Source: Ipomoea triloba (taxonomy: Eukaryota; Streptophyta; Magnoliopsida; Solanales; Convolvulaceae). Taken from it: 64,000 nucleotides of DNA. Position numbers and translations under genes: made by a program. The stretch is taken from positions 26,914,316 to 26,978,315 of the forward strand of contig NC_044918.1 of the NCBI RefSeq assembly GCF_003576645.1, read 5' to 3'. Below, in pieces: positions 34,104 through 46,449 of this stretch (positions are counted from its first letter, which is position 1; every line of letters starts with the position of its first letter). Under the pieces are notes generated by a model. The model ran no database searches. It saw only the letters and a list, made by a program, of their open reading frames with translations, and was not told where the DNA came from.

Positions 34104-34262
34104 CCTTTTGGACATTTTAAATGTTAATCGCTAATCTAAATAGCTAATTTTACCAAACATCTTTTTACAAACCGCTAATACAATCCACTGGTCAAATCCG
34201 TTATTTGAAAACCGCTAACACAATCCGCTACCGTTAACCGCTAATAAACAAACAAGCACAAT
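33676..34262. mobile_element. Probable hAT/Harbinger-like MITE
   Basis: Left GGGCATGTTTGGTT and right AAACAAACAAGCAC form imperfect inverted ends. The interior has Harbinger/hAT-style GCTAAYACAATCCGCT words and a (TA)n tract at 34056-34101. The target duplication is uncertain (AAT possible). Confidence 0.45.
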
Positions 34263-35192
34263 ATTTGCGTTGATGATAATATTGTGTTGATATATAGTAT
34301 GTTGGTAGTTAAATATATTGTTTTGATATGGATTTTGCACTGTATATAGTGTGTTGATATGGATTTTGAGCTGTACTGGTATAGGAATTAACAATATTTA
34401 GGGATTTTAATTAAAATAAACAAAATATAATTTAAATAAAAGAAAAGCATCCGCGACTGTTCTTAAAGAAAAACAATTGCGGATTTATTTAAAAAAAAAA
34501 ACAATTCGAAATATAATCTGCCACTGTTCTCAAAGAAGACTTTCCACGACTGTTCCACACACAACTTTCCACAACAGTCACGGAAAGTTCAGGGACTGTT
34601 ATAAAACAATTGCGAAAAGTCATTTACAACATAGCGGATTAGTTGTTCTGTATAGTGGTAGTTCATGTGTGTTGTCTAACTTTAACTTTTAGGTGTACAA
34701 AACTAGAGCTTATATCGTGTTATCTCGAGAATGACACTAGAAGTCAATTCCTCCACCGGAGACTGGCGAAGTCACTCCACAGACACACGTCGCAATAATT
34801 TTTTTTTTTTTGTTGTCTTTCCTTTGTCATCATATTTCACCGTCCCAAGCCTACAATAAGAGGAGACCAAGTATAAAAACAAGTCATTTGTCCTCATCGA
34901 GAACACAAATTGTTTTCTCAACACATCGTACTACTTTGAACATTTAATTAATATAGTCATCTTCTCAATACATCGTACTAGCTACTTTGAACGATTAATG
35001 CAATTATATGTAGGATACTTTATTCCTTCGAGTGACTGTCTTTACATTAATCTGACTTAGTTAATTCGGGTCAGTTATGTTAATTAATTTCATCAATATA
35101 TATAAATAAAATCTCTACAAAACTAATCAAGTATATAAATGCAGTCTAAATATTATATTATTTTAAAAAATAAAACCAAAAGCGCTCATTCA
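34263..35192. other. AT-rich region, no gene recognised
   Basis: Short repeated GCGACTGTTCT/CCACGACTGTTCC words at 34452-34600 suggest subterminal repeats of a small transposon, but no ends are clear. The right part must include the GATA gene's 3' UTR. Confidence 0.4.
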
Positions 35193-35660
35193 TCATACTC
35201 TTCTATGCTGCATAATTTTTCTGTGAAAATTAGAATGTTTGGAACTATCAAAACTTGGACTTGCAAGCGGGCGATACTGAGGCACCAATCTCCCGGACTT
35301 ATATCTTACTCCACAAGCATTGCACAGAGTGTTTGGTCCCATAGGTCCCATCCTCCATTGAGGCGTATCCTCGGTTTCACAATGACTGCACTTTCTCTTC
35401 TTCCACCCGCAACCGTTTGGATTGCTATATCTTCGGCTTCTCCCTTCGCCTGTTTTACTACGCGGCTTATAGCATCTTTTCCTCTTTTCGTTCTGCGACT
35501 CATCCTGTACAGTAGCCTTCTCCGGAGTAGAAAATAATAAGTCTGTTATGGAGATAAAATCGTCGGAAAAGTTGGGGAAGAAATCCAAATCATCCAAGCT
35601 GTCTGACGGTACGCACAACCCGCTGCTCTCTGCATCCCCCTCGGAATTCTCTATGGCCAT
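35193..35660 (-). CDS. GATA-type zinc-finger transcription factor, short
   Basis: 155 residues from [10 protein letters not shown] (35660); an in-frame ATG at 35702 would add 14 residues, but the inner ATGGCC context is better. One plant-type GATA finger has C91-X2-C94-X18-C113-X2-C116 ([10 protein letters not shown] ... [20 protein letters not shown]), followed by [10 protein letters not shown], the class A signature. An acidic N-terminus ([15 protein letters not shown]) could be activating, and KKRK beside the finger is a likely nuclear signal. It binds WGATAR DNA in the nucleus by family knowledge. It is shorter than usual class A members (more than 200 residues), with the linker reduced. 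Intact single exon; a host gene or recent retrocopy. Confidence 0.85.
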   Translation of the reverse strand: MAIENSEGDAESSGLCVPSDSLDDLDFFPNFSDDFISITDLLFSTPEKATVQDESQNEKRKRCYKPRSKTGEGRSRRYSNPNGCGWKKRKCSHCETEDTPQWRMGPMGPNTLCNACGVRYKSGRLVPQYRPLASPSFDSSKHSNFHRKIMQHRRV

Positions 35661-36101
35661 ATATGCGAGAGTGAACGAGAAATTAATTAAGCTCCAATTC
35701 AAGGCGGCGTTGCGTCGTGTAGTGTAAGTAGCTAGGCAGTTCTGACGCGTTATTATTATGATACTTTGCGTGCATATATATCTATGGTATGAGGAAGGTT
35801 GGTATTGAAATTGACCGCGTTAAGGAATTGAGATATTGCTTGCTTTAAATTAACCGTCAATTACTAATCATCTTCTAGAATCTAATTAATGTTCGTGTAT
35901 GTATATGTTGTCACCGCCAACCAGAGACTTACACCTTGGACGAATGCTTTTCTTTCGACGTGGAATAACGAGATATTTTCTTTTTTATTAATTCCAATTT
36001 TCAACACGAAAATAATATTATAAGAAAATTTTATAATGCTGAGTAGGCATCCTACAGCAAGATAGTCACTTAGTGAGATATGATGTCTAGTTTCAATATA
36101 A
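35661..36101 (-). promoter_or_regulatory. Upstream region of the GATA gene
   Basis: AT-rich. Minus-strand ATATATATGCACGC near 35772-35785 could serve as a TATA element about 120 bp upstream of the ATG. The Helitron begins at 36102. No ORF of note. Confidence 0.35.
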
Positions 36102-36284
36102 TCTATATATATATAAACAAAATCCTCCAAAACGAAATCCTATTTCCCGCCCAAAATATTGTACATTAAAACAATTAAAACAATAAAATAATATTAAAAG
36201 TACAATAATATTAAAACACGAAATCATATAACATCAAAACATTGTTATACATTAGGATTAGTACATTGTTATTATAATTATAAT

Positions 36285-36343
<59 letters not shown>

Positions 36344-36348
<5 letters not shown>

Positions 36349-36551
36349 GGCGTCGGCAGGGTTGGCCGAGTTCAGCTCCTGCTCGATTCGAGACGTGGTG
36401 CTGTGACTTACCATGGAGGGATGTGGTTAAATGGTTAATGTCCACCTACCTATCACCAATTGGTTTTAAGTAGGATATGGCAACCAGATAGCCAAAGAAC
36501 TCTGTGGTTAAGCGTGCTTGACTTCCGGCAGTCATGCGCTGAGATCCATCA
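36344..36551 (+). repeat. Left LTR of the Cassandra-like element
   Basis: 208 bp, TG...CA. The 5S-like box A is at 36497-36520. It lacks the GGGATGTGCAG-like segment present in the right copy. Confidence 0.85.
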
Positions 36552-36553
36552 AT

Positions 36554-36565
36554 TGGTATCAGAGC
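36554..36565 (+). promoter_or_regulatory. Primer binding site (initiator tRNA-Met)
   Basis: TGGTATCAGAGC two bases after the left LTR. Confidence 0.92.
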
Positions 36566-37794
36566 CGAGGTTACTATTTTGTACAATTATTCACCCCTTA
36601 TTCTAGTTGTTTTGAAGGTTATTTTCAGTATCCTAGTGAAATTGGGAATTGTTTGTGTGTTATATTGTCCAAGTGCTGAATTATCTACAAGGAACAACAA
36701 AGGAAGAATATTGGAACATTTTGGACAAGTTCTGGAAGAAAAAGGGAATTACAAAGAAGAATACAAGTTGGAAAAGAATTGGAAGCTGTCTAATGGGCCA
36801 AGGCCCATCTACCTCCTATATATTCTACCTATTCTCTGCAATTGAAGGAGGTTCCCTTACAGAGTTCTGAACCACAGCTTTTAGTTTATATTTCCCTAGC
36901 ATAGTTTAGATCAGTTCACATTAGATTAGTTAATTTCAAGATTGGAATCAAAGATTGAAGATTGGATTTGTTCTTTATCAGTTAAGTTCTCTTATTCCTT
37001 TATTACTTTCTTGCAATGTTTATGGTTATTAATTATTGCTTTGTTTTGTTTACTCCCATCATGCGGGAGTAGTTCGTTTATGGGTTTGGATTAGGGATCC
37101 ATTGTTAATCTTGATGTTCAATTGGTAATTAATTGCATAAAGGGATTGAATCTTTTACCTAGGGTTTATGTTGATTTCGGGATTTCTTTCTACTTGTTAT
37201 TGATTGATGGCCACAATTAATTGCTAGTCTAGGAGAGGGATTCATTACAACGAAAGTTGGATGGAGACCTCGAGCCTTACCAATTTCAACCTAATTTTTC
37301 TGCTATGAAAGTAGAGGTAATTTTGGGGGCTTACAATGCTTAAGAGCTTAAGGTTATGATTGATGCATCACGACAGTGGGGCAATTGTAGCCTAATTCTA
37401 TTTATTGATTACGAAAGTAGCTGAATTGAATTCTTATGTGCATTGCCCATAAATCCCTTGGTTAATTATTCTTTCCCTAATTCTGAGTTGATTGGAACAT
37501 CAAGATTACAATTCCCCTAATCTGGCCCATACCTTTATCATACAGTTTACACCTTAATCAATTGCTTTCTTTTACACTATTCAGTATTTGTTGCTTGGAT
37601 TCTATAAGTTCATATACTTTAGTGCCTGGTAATTCACACAGTTACGTGCCATAACACCAATCCTCAGCAGAACGACATTACACCCTTTTTACACTCATCA
37701 TTTGTGCTCATCAGTAGGTTAGTTGGACCGAGTCAGGCATGCTGCATAGCTGGGCTTGGTGATCAAAGGTTGATGCAGGTGCTGGGAGGGGGAT

Positions 37795-38122
<328 letters not shown>

Positions 38123-38732
38123 AAAATCCTCCAAAACGAAATCCTATTTCCCTACAATAATATTAAAACACGAAATCCTATAACATCAAAACATTGTTAT
38201 ACATTAGGATTAGTACATTGTTATAATCTTTATCTTAATATATATAAAAACAAAATCCTCCAAAACGAAATCTTCCTTCCCGCCCAAAATATTGTACATT
38301 AAAACAATCTTTATTTATATATATGAAAACAAAATACTCCAAAACGAAATCTTCCTTCTCGCCCAAAATATTGTACATTAAAACAATTAAAATAATAGAA
38401 TAATATTAAAACAATAGAATAATATTAAAACAATACATTTTCTATACTACAATTCCAATATAATTCGTATAAACAATAGAATAATATTAAAACAATACAA
38501 TTCCTATACTACAAATCTAATACAATTCGTATCAAATAAATCTGCTATTAAAACACGAAATCCAATACTACAAAATGAAGTCTACTATTCTACAATTCCT
38601 ATACTACAATTCGAATACAATTCGTATACTACAATTCCTATAATACAATTCCTCCATCTATTCGTATTATAAAACATTCATCAATTAGAAATTTTATAAC
38701 CTGCTCACACAAATCGAAATAGTAAAACGATA

Positions 38733-39500
38733 GTGTCACGCAAATCTTTCAACAATATTGTTCTTTCACTAATGGGGTATGTTTTTGTCTCTGCTTCCGA
38801 CCTATCTCCCAAGACGAGAAGGAGTTGTATTAGACTCCGGCTAATGCGTTGTTATTTGTCAAGGAAATATCCACATTCCACAATCAACCAACAGACACTG
38901 GTGTGCTTACTCCATGACTCCCAGGTAAATGCTATTAAGTTTAAAAGTGTATATAAATTAGAGAGAGCAGATTGTGCCTATATCGTGGCCAAATTTTGTT
39001 CTATGATGAATTAGAGGAAAAATGGTTGTGTATATTTTGCGGTGGTTGGCATTTTGTAGTGAACACTGTAGTCATATTTAATATTTGCACCTGGAGAGCA
39101 TTACAATATTCTTTTTTTTTTTTCTTTCTTTCTTCAGGAAACTTGTATCCATTTACAAATCCCTAAATAGTTTGTTGTTAAATTCAAGAAACTTTTGAAG
39201 GAAGGGGAAGTCTATGATATTCACAATTTCATTGTGCAAACGTATCGCATGAGGTTTAAGTCGTGCGAGCATATTGTGCAAACGTATCGCATGAGGTTTA
39301 AGTCGTGCGAGCATAAAGTGCAAACGTATCGCATGAGGTTTAAGTCGTGCGAGCATAAATATATGATGAAAGCGAACCACGACACTTTGATTAGCGCTTC
39401 CGATCTAGATGAATACGTCTTTCCCAAACACATGTTCAAACTCAAGGATTTTAGATCATTGAAGGCTCCCGGAGGAGTGGATAACAATCTGGTAATTGAT
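38733..39500 (+). pseudogene. RPA/OB-fold (DUF223-like) remnant in the Helitron
   Basis: In one frame, KFKKLLKEGEVYDIHNFIVQ (about 39180-39240) and then FPKHMFKLKDFRSLKAPGG (about 39420-39476) match the replication protein A subunit-1-like OB-fold proteins carried by plant Helitrons. Upstream, RLRLMRCYLSRKYPHSTINQ (about 38840-38900) fits the domain's first strands. Frameshifts and a possible intron (38923-39140) break it. A 42 bp unit encoding YRMRFKSCEHKVQT is present three times in frame (39232-39357). Confidence 0.6.
39232..39357 (+). repeat. Three 42 bp tandem repeats in the RPA remnant
   Basis: Units start at 39232, 39274 and 39316 and are nearly identical, differing mainly at TTGTGC versus AAGTGC. 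Each adds 14 residues in frame. Confidence 0.95.
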
Positions 39501-39562
39501 AAATTCTTCTTTAAATCTTATTCTATACTAGATGTGTTTTTATTTCTTTTTGTTATACTAAA

Positions 39563-40715
39563 TTCTAATAGTATACATTCATGAATGCCAATTTTAAATC
39601 TTTTGTCAAGAAACATTTTATCAGACCAAAATAATATTAAATATACATGCATCCTTATTAATACTTTAAATATTTAGTTGCTACAAAATATATAAATTTT
39701 AGTTTGGCAATATAGGATACACAAGGTCCTTTATTTCAAATATTCTTAAAATATTATAACAAATCAAATCCGTGCAACGCACGGGCGAAAATACTAGTTT
39801 TGGTTAACAAATACTATGTAAGTGATTTTAATTTTATTTACATTTTTTATTTTAATTTTAATAGATTAATATTTGTCTCACTAAATTCATTTTGTAACTT
39901 AAATTTATTTTCGATCTATCTTTCTTTTTATGCAAATAAAATTAAAGTATAAGAAATGTATCATTAAAAAAATTTGAATGAAATATTTAAATGAAACTAT
40001 ATTGATATTTTTAAAATTTTTTTAATTAACCTACAATTATATTAAAATAATGAACCTGGAAATTTAATTAACCTACAATTATATTAAAATAATGAACCTG
40101 GAAATTTTTTGAACAATGGTCCATACTTCCCATTTCACGGTCATTATTGCATGGACCATGGTCCACACAGCTGTGTGGACCAAAAATAAAAAGCACATTA
40201 TTTTTGTACTGAGGGTACATTATTTTTGTACTGTAGGTACATTATTTTAGGGTACATTATTTTTATACTCTAGGTACATTATTTGATAGATCAAATAATG
40301 TACCTAGAGTACAAAAATAATATACCTTCAGTACAAAGATAATGTACTTTTTATTTTTGGTCCACACAGCTGTGTGGACCATGGTTCATGCAATAATTTG
40401 CCCCCATTTCATCCTTGTTGTAACGCACCCAACAGCGTAACTATTTGTATATTTTGTAATAATATAATTTTTACACATTAATTTTATTTGTACAAATCGA
40501 AAGAGAGAAAAGTAAATTTAAGTTAAAAAATAATTTATGAAGAAAAATATTAATTTAGTGAAATTCAAATTGTAAATAAGTTTAAAAATCTTCCAACAAT
40601 TAAATATTGCACGTTTCTACCCTTGTTAACTAGAATTACATTTGAACTAGACATCACACAAGTTACTAAAGGACTATATATATATCTTTCTTGGGATTGA
40701 AGAATTTCTCCAACA

Positions 40716-40795
<80 letters not shown>

Positions 40796-41683
40796 TGTTG
40801 GAGAAATTCTTCAATCCCAAGAAAGATATATATATAGTCCTTTAGTAACTTGTGTGATGTCTAGTTCAAATGTAATTCTAGTTAACAAGGGTAGAAACGT
40901 GCAATATTTAATTGTTGGAAGATTTTTAAACTTATTTACAATTTGAATTTCACTAAATTAATATTTTTCTTCATAAATTATTTTTTAACTTAAATTTACT
41001 TTTCTCTCTTTCGATTTGTACAAATAAAATTAATGTGTAAAAATTATATTATTACAAAATATACAAATAGTTACGCTGTTGGGTGCGTTACAACAAGGAT
41101 GAAATGGGGGCAAATTATTGCATGAACCATGGTCCATGCAATAATGACCGTGAAATGGGAAGTATGGACCATTGTTCAAAAAATTTCCAGGTTCATTATT
41201 TTAATATAATTGTAGGTTAATTAAAAAAATTTTAAAAATATCAATATAGTTTCATTTAAATATTTCATTCAAATTTTTTTAATGATACATTTCTTATACT
41301 TTAATTTTATTTGCATAAAAAGAAAGATAGATCGAAAATAAATTTAAGTTACAAAATGAATTTAGTGAGACAAATATTAATCTATTAAAATTAAAATAAA
41401 AAATGTAAATAAAATTAAAATCACTTACATAGTATTTGTTAACCAAAACTAGTATTTTCGCCCGTGCGTTGCACGGATTTGATTTGTTATAATATTTTAA
41501 GAATATTTGAAATAAAGGACCTTGTGTATCCTATATTGCCAAACTAAAATTTATATATTTTGTAGCAACTAAATATTTAAAGTATTAATAAGGATGCATG
41601 TATATTTAATATTATTTTGGTCTGATAAAATGTTTCTTGACAAAAGATTTAAAATTGGCATTCATGAATGTATACTATTAGAA
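39563..41683. repeat. Large palindrome ending at the assembly gap
   Basis: Left arm 39563-40755, right arm 40756-41683, centred on an (AT)n stretch (about 40721-40790). The Helitron 3' end and its flank occur in both arms (CTAG at 39794 and 41449). The arms are offset by 265 bases in total, fully explained by a 223 bp MITE (40162-40384) and a 42 bp tandem duplication (40022-40105), both only in the left arm. Possible real inverted duplication or misassembly. Confidence 0.92.
40162..40384. mobile_element. 223 bp foldback MITE, absent from the right arm
   Basis: Ends contain GGTCCACACAGCTGTGTGGA, itself a hairpin, in inverted orientation, flanked by GGACCATGG on both sides. The interior has repeated GGTACATTATTTTTGTACT words that mirror each other. 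The right palindrome arm shows the unoccupied site (ACCATGGTCCATGC on that strand). Confidence 0.85.
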
Positions 41684-42681
41684 NNNNNNNNNNNNNNNNN
41701 NNNNNNNNNNNNNNNNNNNNNNNNNNNNNNNNNNNNNNNNNNNNNNNNNNNNNNNNNNNNNNNNNNNNNNNNNNNNNNNNNNNNNNNNNNNNNNNNNNNN
41801 NNNNNNNNNNNNNNNNNNNNNNNNNNNNNNNNNNNNNNNNNNNNNNNNNNNNNNNNNNNNNNNNNNNNNNNNNNNNNNNNNNNNNNNNNNNNNNNNNNNN
41901 NNNNNNNNNNNNNNNNNNNNNNNNNNNNNNNNNNNNNNNNNNNNNNNNNNNNNNNNNNNNNNNNNNNNNNNNNNNNNNNNNNNNNNNNNNNNNNNNNNNN
42001 NNNNNNNNNNNNNNNNNNNNNNNNNNNNNNNNNNNNNNNNNNNNNNNNNNNNNNNNNNNNNNNNNNNNNNNNNNNNNNNNNNNNNNNNNNNNNNNNNNNN
42101 NNNNNNNNNNNNNNNNNNNNNNNNNNNNNNNNNNNNNNNNNNNNNNNNNNNNNNNNNNNNNNNNNNNNNNNNNNNNNNNNNNNNNNNNNNNNNNNNNNNN
42201 NNNNNNNNNNNNNNNNNNNNNNNNNNNNNNNNNNNNNNNNNNNNNNNNNNNNNNNNNNNNNNNNNNNNNNNNNNNNNNNNNNNNNNNNNNNNNNNNNNNN
42301 NNNNNNNNNNNNNNNNNNNNNNNNNNNNNNNNNNNNNNNNNNNNNNNNNNNNNNNNNNNNNNNNNNNNNNNNNNNNNNNNNNNNNNNNNNNNNNNNNNNN
42401 NNNNNNNNNNNNNNNNNNNNNNNNNNNNNNNNNNNNNNNNNNNNNNNNNNNNNNNNNNNNNNNNNNNNNNNNNNNNNNNNNNNNNNNNNNNNNNNNNNNN
42501 NNNNNNNNNNNNNNNNNNNNNNNNNNNNNNNNNNNNNNNNNNNNNNNNNNNNNNNNNNNNNNNNNNNNNNNNNNNNNNNNNNNNNNNNNNNNNNNNNNNN
42601 NNNNNNNNNNNNNNNNNNNNNNNNNNNNNNNNNNNNNNNNNNNNNNNNNNNNNNNNNNNNNNNNNNNNNNNNNNNNNNNNN
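41684..42681. other. Assembly gap (998 N)
   Basis: Undetermined bases. The palindrome's right arm enters it from the left, and (AT)n then (TTTA)n sequence leaves it on the right (42682-42780). The apparent ORFs through it are meaningless. 42781-43050 shows no feature. Confidence 1.
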
Positions 42682-42755
<74 letters not shown>

Positions 42756-43056
42756 TTATTTATTTATTTATTTATTTCTATATTATGTTATTATGATATA
42801 ACAGTACTAAAAAGAGGCGAGGTTTGAAGATGTAAAATTTGTTAAAGATGAGTTTCGATAATGACAAATTTGTAAAGTTTGATGTATAATATAATACAAA
42901 TAATAAAGATCAATCAAAATACAATAAGGATTAAATTGAATTAGTTTTAACCACAAAATATGATAAGCCCATGATGATAAGATTTCAATTTTTGAAGCAC
43001 CATTTTGTATTATATACTTATTGGAAAAATTTAAAGATTGGTTGTAATACACAATT

Positions 43057-43527
43057 TATATCGTGGACCACGATGCACAATGCATTGTGCACTCCGTACC
43101 AAAATGAGTTATATGTATTTTAGGTAATCGTTCTGTGTATTCCAGGCAATCATTCTGTGTATTCTAGGCAACCGTTCTGTGTATTCATATTACTAACACA
43201 TGTTGTAATGTGTTTGTGCATTCAAATGTCTAGGAGGATGAGTTCTGTGTATTTTGTGTCAATATTCTGTGTATTCATGTTATTAACAAAAGTTGTGATG
43301 TGTTTGTGCATTCGAATGTTAGGAGGATGAGTTGTGTGTATTTTGTGTCAATATTCTGTATATTCCGGGCAAACGTTCTGTGTATTCTAGATAATGATTA
43401 TGTGTATTATAGATAATGAATTTCTTAGAGTCATTCGCGCTCGCGTCCGCGTCCACTAACATCAAAACGACGTCGTTTCGGACCAGGGTCCACAGTGCAC
43501 TGTGGACCCTGGATGGTCCACGATATA
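43057..43527. mobile_element. 471 bp foldback MITE with internal 22 bp repeats
   Basis: Inverted ends TATATCGTGGACCA / TGGTCCACGATATA. Next to each end is a smaller palindrome: ATGCACAATGCATTGTGCA on the left and GGTCCACAGTGCACTGTGGA on the right. Interior ATTCTGTGTATTCTAGGCAA units of about 22 bp. The right side contains AAAACGACGTCGTTT, also found at 53096. A 13 bp direct repeat GATTGGTTGTAAT flanks it (43036, 43530). Confidence 0.75.
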
Positions 43528-43639
43528 ACGATTGGTTGTAATGTGTAATGGCAATTAAACTGTCATAATGGTTTAGGCCTGGGCGGGGCATCCGACAAGT
43601 AGATCCTATCTTTCCATTGTTATTCGTCCTCTCTGTAGA

Positions 43640-43926
43640 ACGACTTAGGCTCTGTTTGGCAGAGCTTATTTAAGAGTTTATAACTTATTTTAAGCTATTA
43701 ATAAGTCATAGGCCCTATTTGGTAATATTCTTAAAATAAACTAATAGCTTAAAATATTAACTTATTTTAAAATGCTATCTTAATTGCGTTTCAAAAATAA
43801 GCTAGTAGCTTCCTAACTTTTGTTTCTATATTTATCTTTATTATTTTGAAATTTGAATAAATGACATCCTTTACCCCTCATAATTAGAATCATTTTCTCT
43901 TCTCCTATATTCGCAACTCTTCTCCT

Positions 43927-43927
<1 letters not shown>
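43640..43927. mobile_element. hAT-type MITE ends, nested
   Basis: GGCTCTGTTTGGCAGAGCTT and, about 60 bp on, GGCCCTATTTGGTAAT, typical terminal motifs of hAT-like MITEs with TTATTTTAAGCT interior. The right end is not resolved because of the adjoining microsatellite. Confidence 0.4.
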
Positions 43928-43959
<32 letters not shown>

Positions 43960-43980
43960 TTATTGTTATTATTGTTATTA

Positions 43981-44034
<54 letters not shown>

Positions 44035-44131
44035 GTACTATTACTAGTATTATTATTATTATTGTATTAATTAATTAATTAATTAATTATTTATTATTAT
44101 TATTATATTATTATTATTATTACCATTACTT

Positions 44132-44184
<53 letters not shown>
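43928..44184. repeat. (ATT)n microsatellite, about 250 bp
   Basis: Imperfect ATT trinucleotides with GTT, ACT and AATT interruptions. Confidence 0.97.
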
Positions 44185-44185
<1 letters not shown>

Positions 44186-44186
<1 letters not shown>

Positions 44187-44871
44187 TAGTATTTTCACCC
44201 GTGCGATGCACGAAATGGATTTGTTATAATATATTAAGAACATTTGGATCGATATATAATTATATAAATTATAACATTAAATATTATATAGAACAATTGA
44301 AGATATTTTTTAAATATTATATAGAACAATTGAAGATATGTTTTGGATCGATTATGTTTTCTGATGTTATCCTTGTTTGAATTCTAGCAAATAAATGCTT
44401 AAGTAATAGCTAATGTGTAGATGTATGCATGCGTTGCTGGAATTTTAGAGATTTTATATATCATTGTTTAGGTTTTTTATAAATTGGGCAAATATGCTCG
44501 TTTTCTAGTAACTCAGTTATATGAATCAATTGCTATTCTAACTCATATGTATAGAAGATATATTTTTTTTTCCATCTTGAAAAAAAACATAATATCACCG
44601 GTTGTATTTACACATTATTGAAAACCACTTTGTAGACAACATCCGTAGTAACAACACAATCTTGTCCATCCTCGTCTAGAACTAATTAACACTTTCAAGC
44701 TATCAGGATGGGTGACTCGGGAGAAAGCCATGTACAATTGATCGTGATTAAAAACTGGTTTTTTTTCAGCAATAACCCAACGTGGGTTTATGTTCAGCCC
44801 TGGCTTTTGTTGATAGTCATGGCATATGCAAGCATCAATGAGAATTATTTATGCTAGAACTTGAAGGGCAA
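44186..44871 (-). pseudogene. Helitron 3' end with helicase C-terminal fragment
   Basis: On the minus strand the end reads CCGTGCATCGCACGGG-like hairpin sequence (imperfect) then CTAG at 44189-44186, followed by T. Further inside, AYAMTINKSQG (about 44845-44810) and, one frame away, DQLYMAFSRVTHPDSLKVLI (about 44745-44690) are the last conserved motifs of the Pif1-type helicase of Helitron RepHel. The frames are broken by a stop and frameshift. It is a remnant of an autonomous Helitron, left-truncated at about 44871. Confidence 0.72.
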
Positions 44872-45119
44872 TCTCGTATTACATATGTTTATATATAAAA
44901 ATCCCAAATGACGTCGTATGCAATGCATCTAAACCCTAACCCTAATATTTTTCTGATATTCGGGCGGGGCGGGTTGAAAAATACCCCACCCTACCCGAAT
45001 GTACTCTGGTCGAACAAACAATCAGGGTGGTTCGGATTTAGGCATTCGAATACGAAGTGGGTCGGAAGCCTTCATTTCGGTCGTCGGGTCGGGCGGGTCG
45101 GGTCTTGCTCACCCCTAAT
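44872..45119. other. Unassigned; two telomere-like repeats and G-rich patch
   Basis: CTAAACCCTAACCCTAATA at about 44930 and GGGTCGGGCGGGTCGGGT at about 45085-45105. No gene. Confidence 0.5.
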
Positions 45120-45730
45120 TAGCACAACCTTTGATATTGCAATGGGTTTCTCTACTAGGACGGTAGACAAGGCTTGGATGGATATTTGGAAGCTTAGAGT
45201 TCCGAATTGCATCGGCACCTACTTATGGTTATCAAGACACGAAAAAATTATGTCAAACGCAAATAGAATGAGAAGAGGATTCACAAGTAATGCCATATGC
45301 GAAATCTGTAGAGTTTATATGACACAGACCATATTTTGCACAAATGCGTCATAGCAATGCTGTCTGCGAGAGATTATTGCCTCACATCCATGTAGAACAC
45401 CAAGGCAAGACATTCATCGAATGGTTTGACTAAGGAGTTAACATATGGGTTCGGGAACGAAGGCCAGAAATATAATCTAAGTGTTACATTTACAGTCACA
45501 GTATGGTGTTTGGAGATGGAGGAACGATGCAGCCTTCTCCAACATGAACACAAACCTGGGATTCAAAGTCCACTTGATTGGAAGTTAGATAAGGAAATCA
45601 ACGAGGCCTTTGCGACAGCGATGGGGCTAATTGCATCAATAGAAACCATAGTCTAGAAGCAGATCAGTTGGTCCAAACCTCTCATGGGTTGGATGAAAAT
45701 CAACGTTGATGGAAGTTGTAAACAAAGCAC
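45120..45730 (+). pseudogene. LINE ORF2 C-terminal fragment
   Basis: KAWMDIWKLRVPNCIGTYLW, then LSRHEKIMSNANRMRRG and ICEICRVY (45165-45320), are the zinc-finger-like region after plant LINE reverse transcriptase. MGWMKINVDGSCKQSTGDT (about 45685-45740) is the start of its RNase H. Stops and shifts separate them. 5'-truncated, and the 3' end is not identified. Confidence 0.78.
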
Positions 45731-46449
45731 CGGTGACACGCTTGTTTTGTGTAGCGTTAGATGGAAAGAATGTGGGAAAGTGGAATCTCGGGAATGCCAT
45801 TCTCAAAGGATGACAACTTGGAAGTGTTGATATGCGAGTGAGTTAAAGAAGGAATCCAAACTTTTCATACACAAGATTCATAAGGTGCACGATGCAAAAG
45901 TTCACAAAAGTAAAGAGAGGAATGCAATAGCACAAATTGGTAATCAAGTGGTAAAAGAGTAGGAATAGAATTGATCATTCATTGCAACATGACTTTAGTG
46001 TCAAAGTTAGGAATTGTAGATAGTGAGTATTATTGGATTTCAAGCGAGGTTCAAATCAATGCAGTCGCCACTTTCGGTCTTAATGACCTATCAAAGGTCA
46101 AGGAAGCACCTGAGTTTCAACATTAACCTATGCGTCAATTTTTCGAACACCTTATCTACACCTTGTTCTAGGCTATATACGTCATCTCGGATCTAAGGCA
46201 GGAAAATCAAGTGGAGATCAGATGAGGCTATATTAACCTAGCAATCTCTTACCTAGAGTGATAAATCCTAGATCATCTAGAGAGTTGAGCCCTAACTCCA
46301 AAGATACAAACGATTCCTCCACTTCCAACAAGAAATATAATCAAGCAATAATCACAAACACAATTTCAAATCAACAATCTAATATCACACTAGCATATTG
46401 CAATGAAATCACAATTCAATCCCTAGGATTTCCTAGCCACTCATTATAG
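45731..46449 (+). other. Unassigned repetitive-looking DNA
   Basis: No conserved ORF. Text such as AAGGAAGCACCTGAGTTTCA resembles LTR leader DNA of gypsy elements, but no termini are visible. Confidence 0.35.

Noticed and set aside
36344..36400. tRNA-like A box (TGGCCGAG) and B box-like (TCGATTCGAG) words in the TRIM LTR
   Set aside because: They are only about 12 bases apart, too close for a tRNA or SINE promoter.
41594..42801. Two ORFs of about 380-400 codons
   Set aside because: They consist almost entirely of the N gap and (AT)n sequence.
44925..44950. Telomere-like CCCTAA repeats
   Set aside because: Only two units; no interstitial telomere array.
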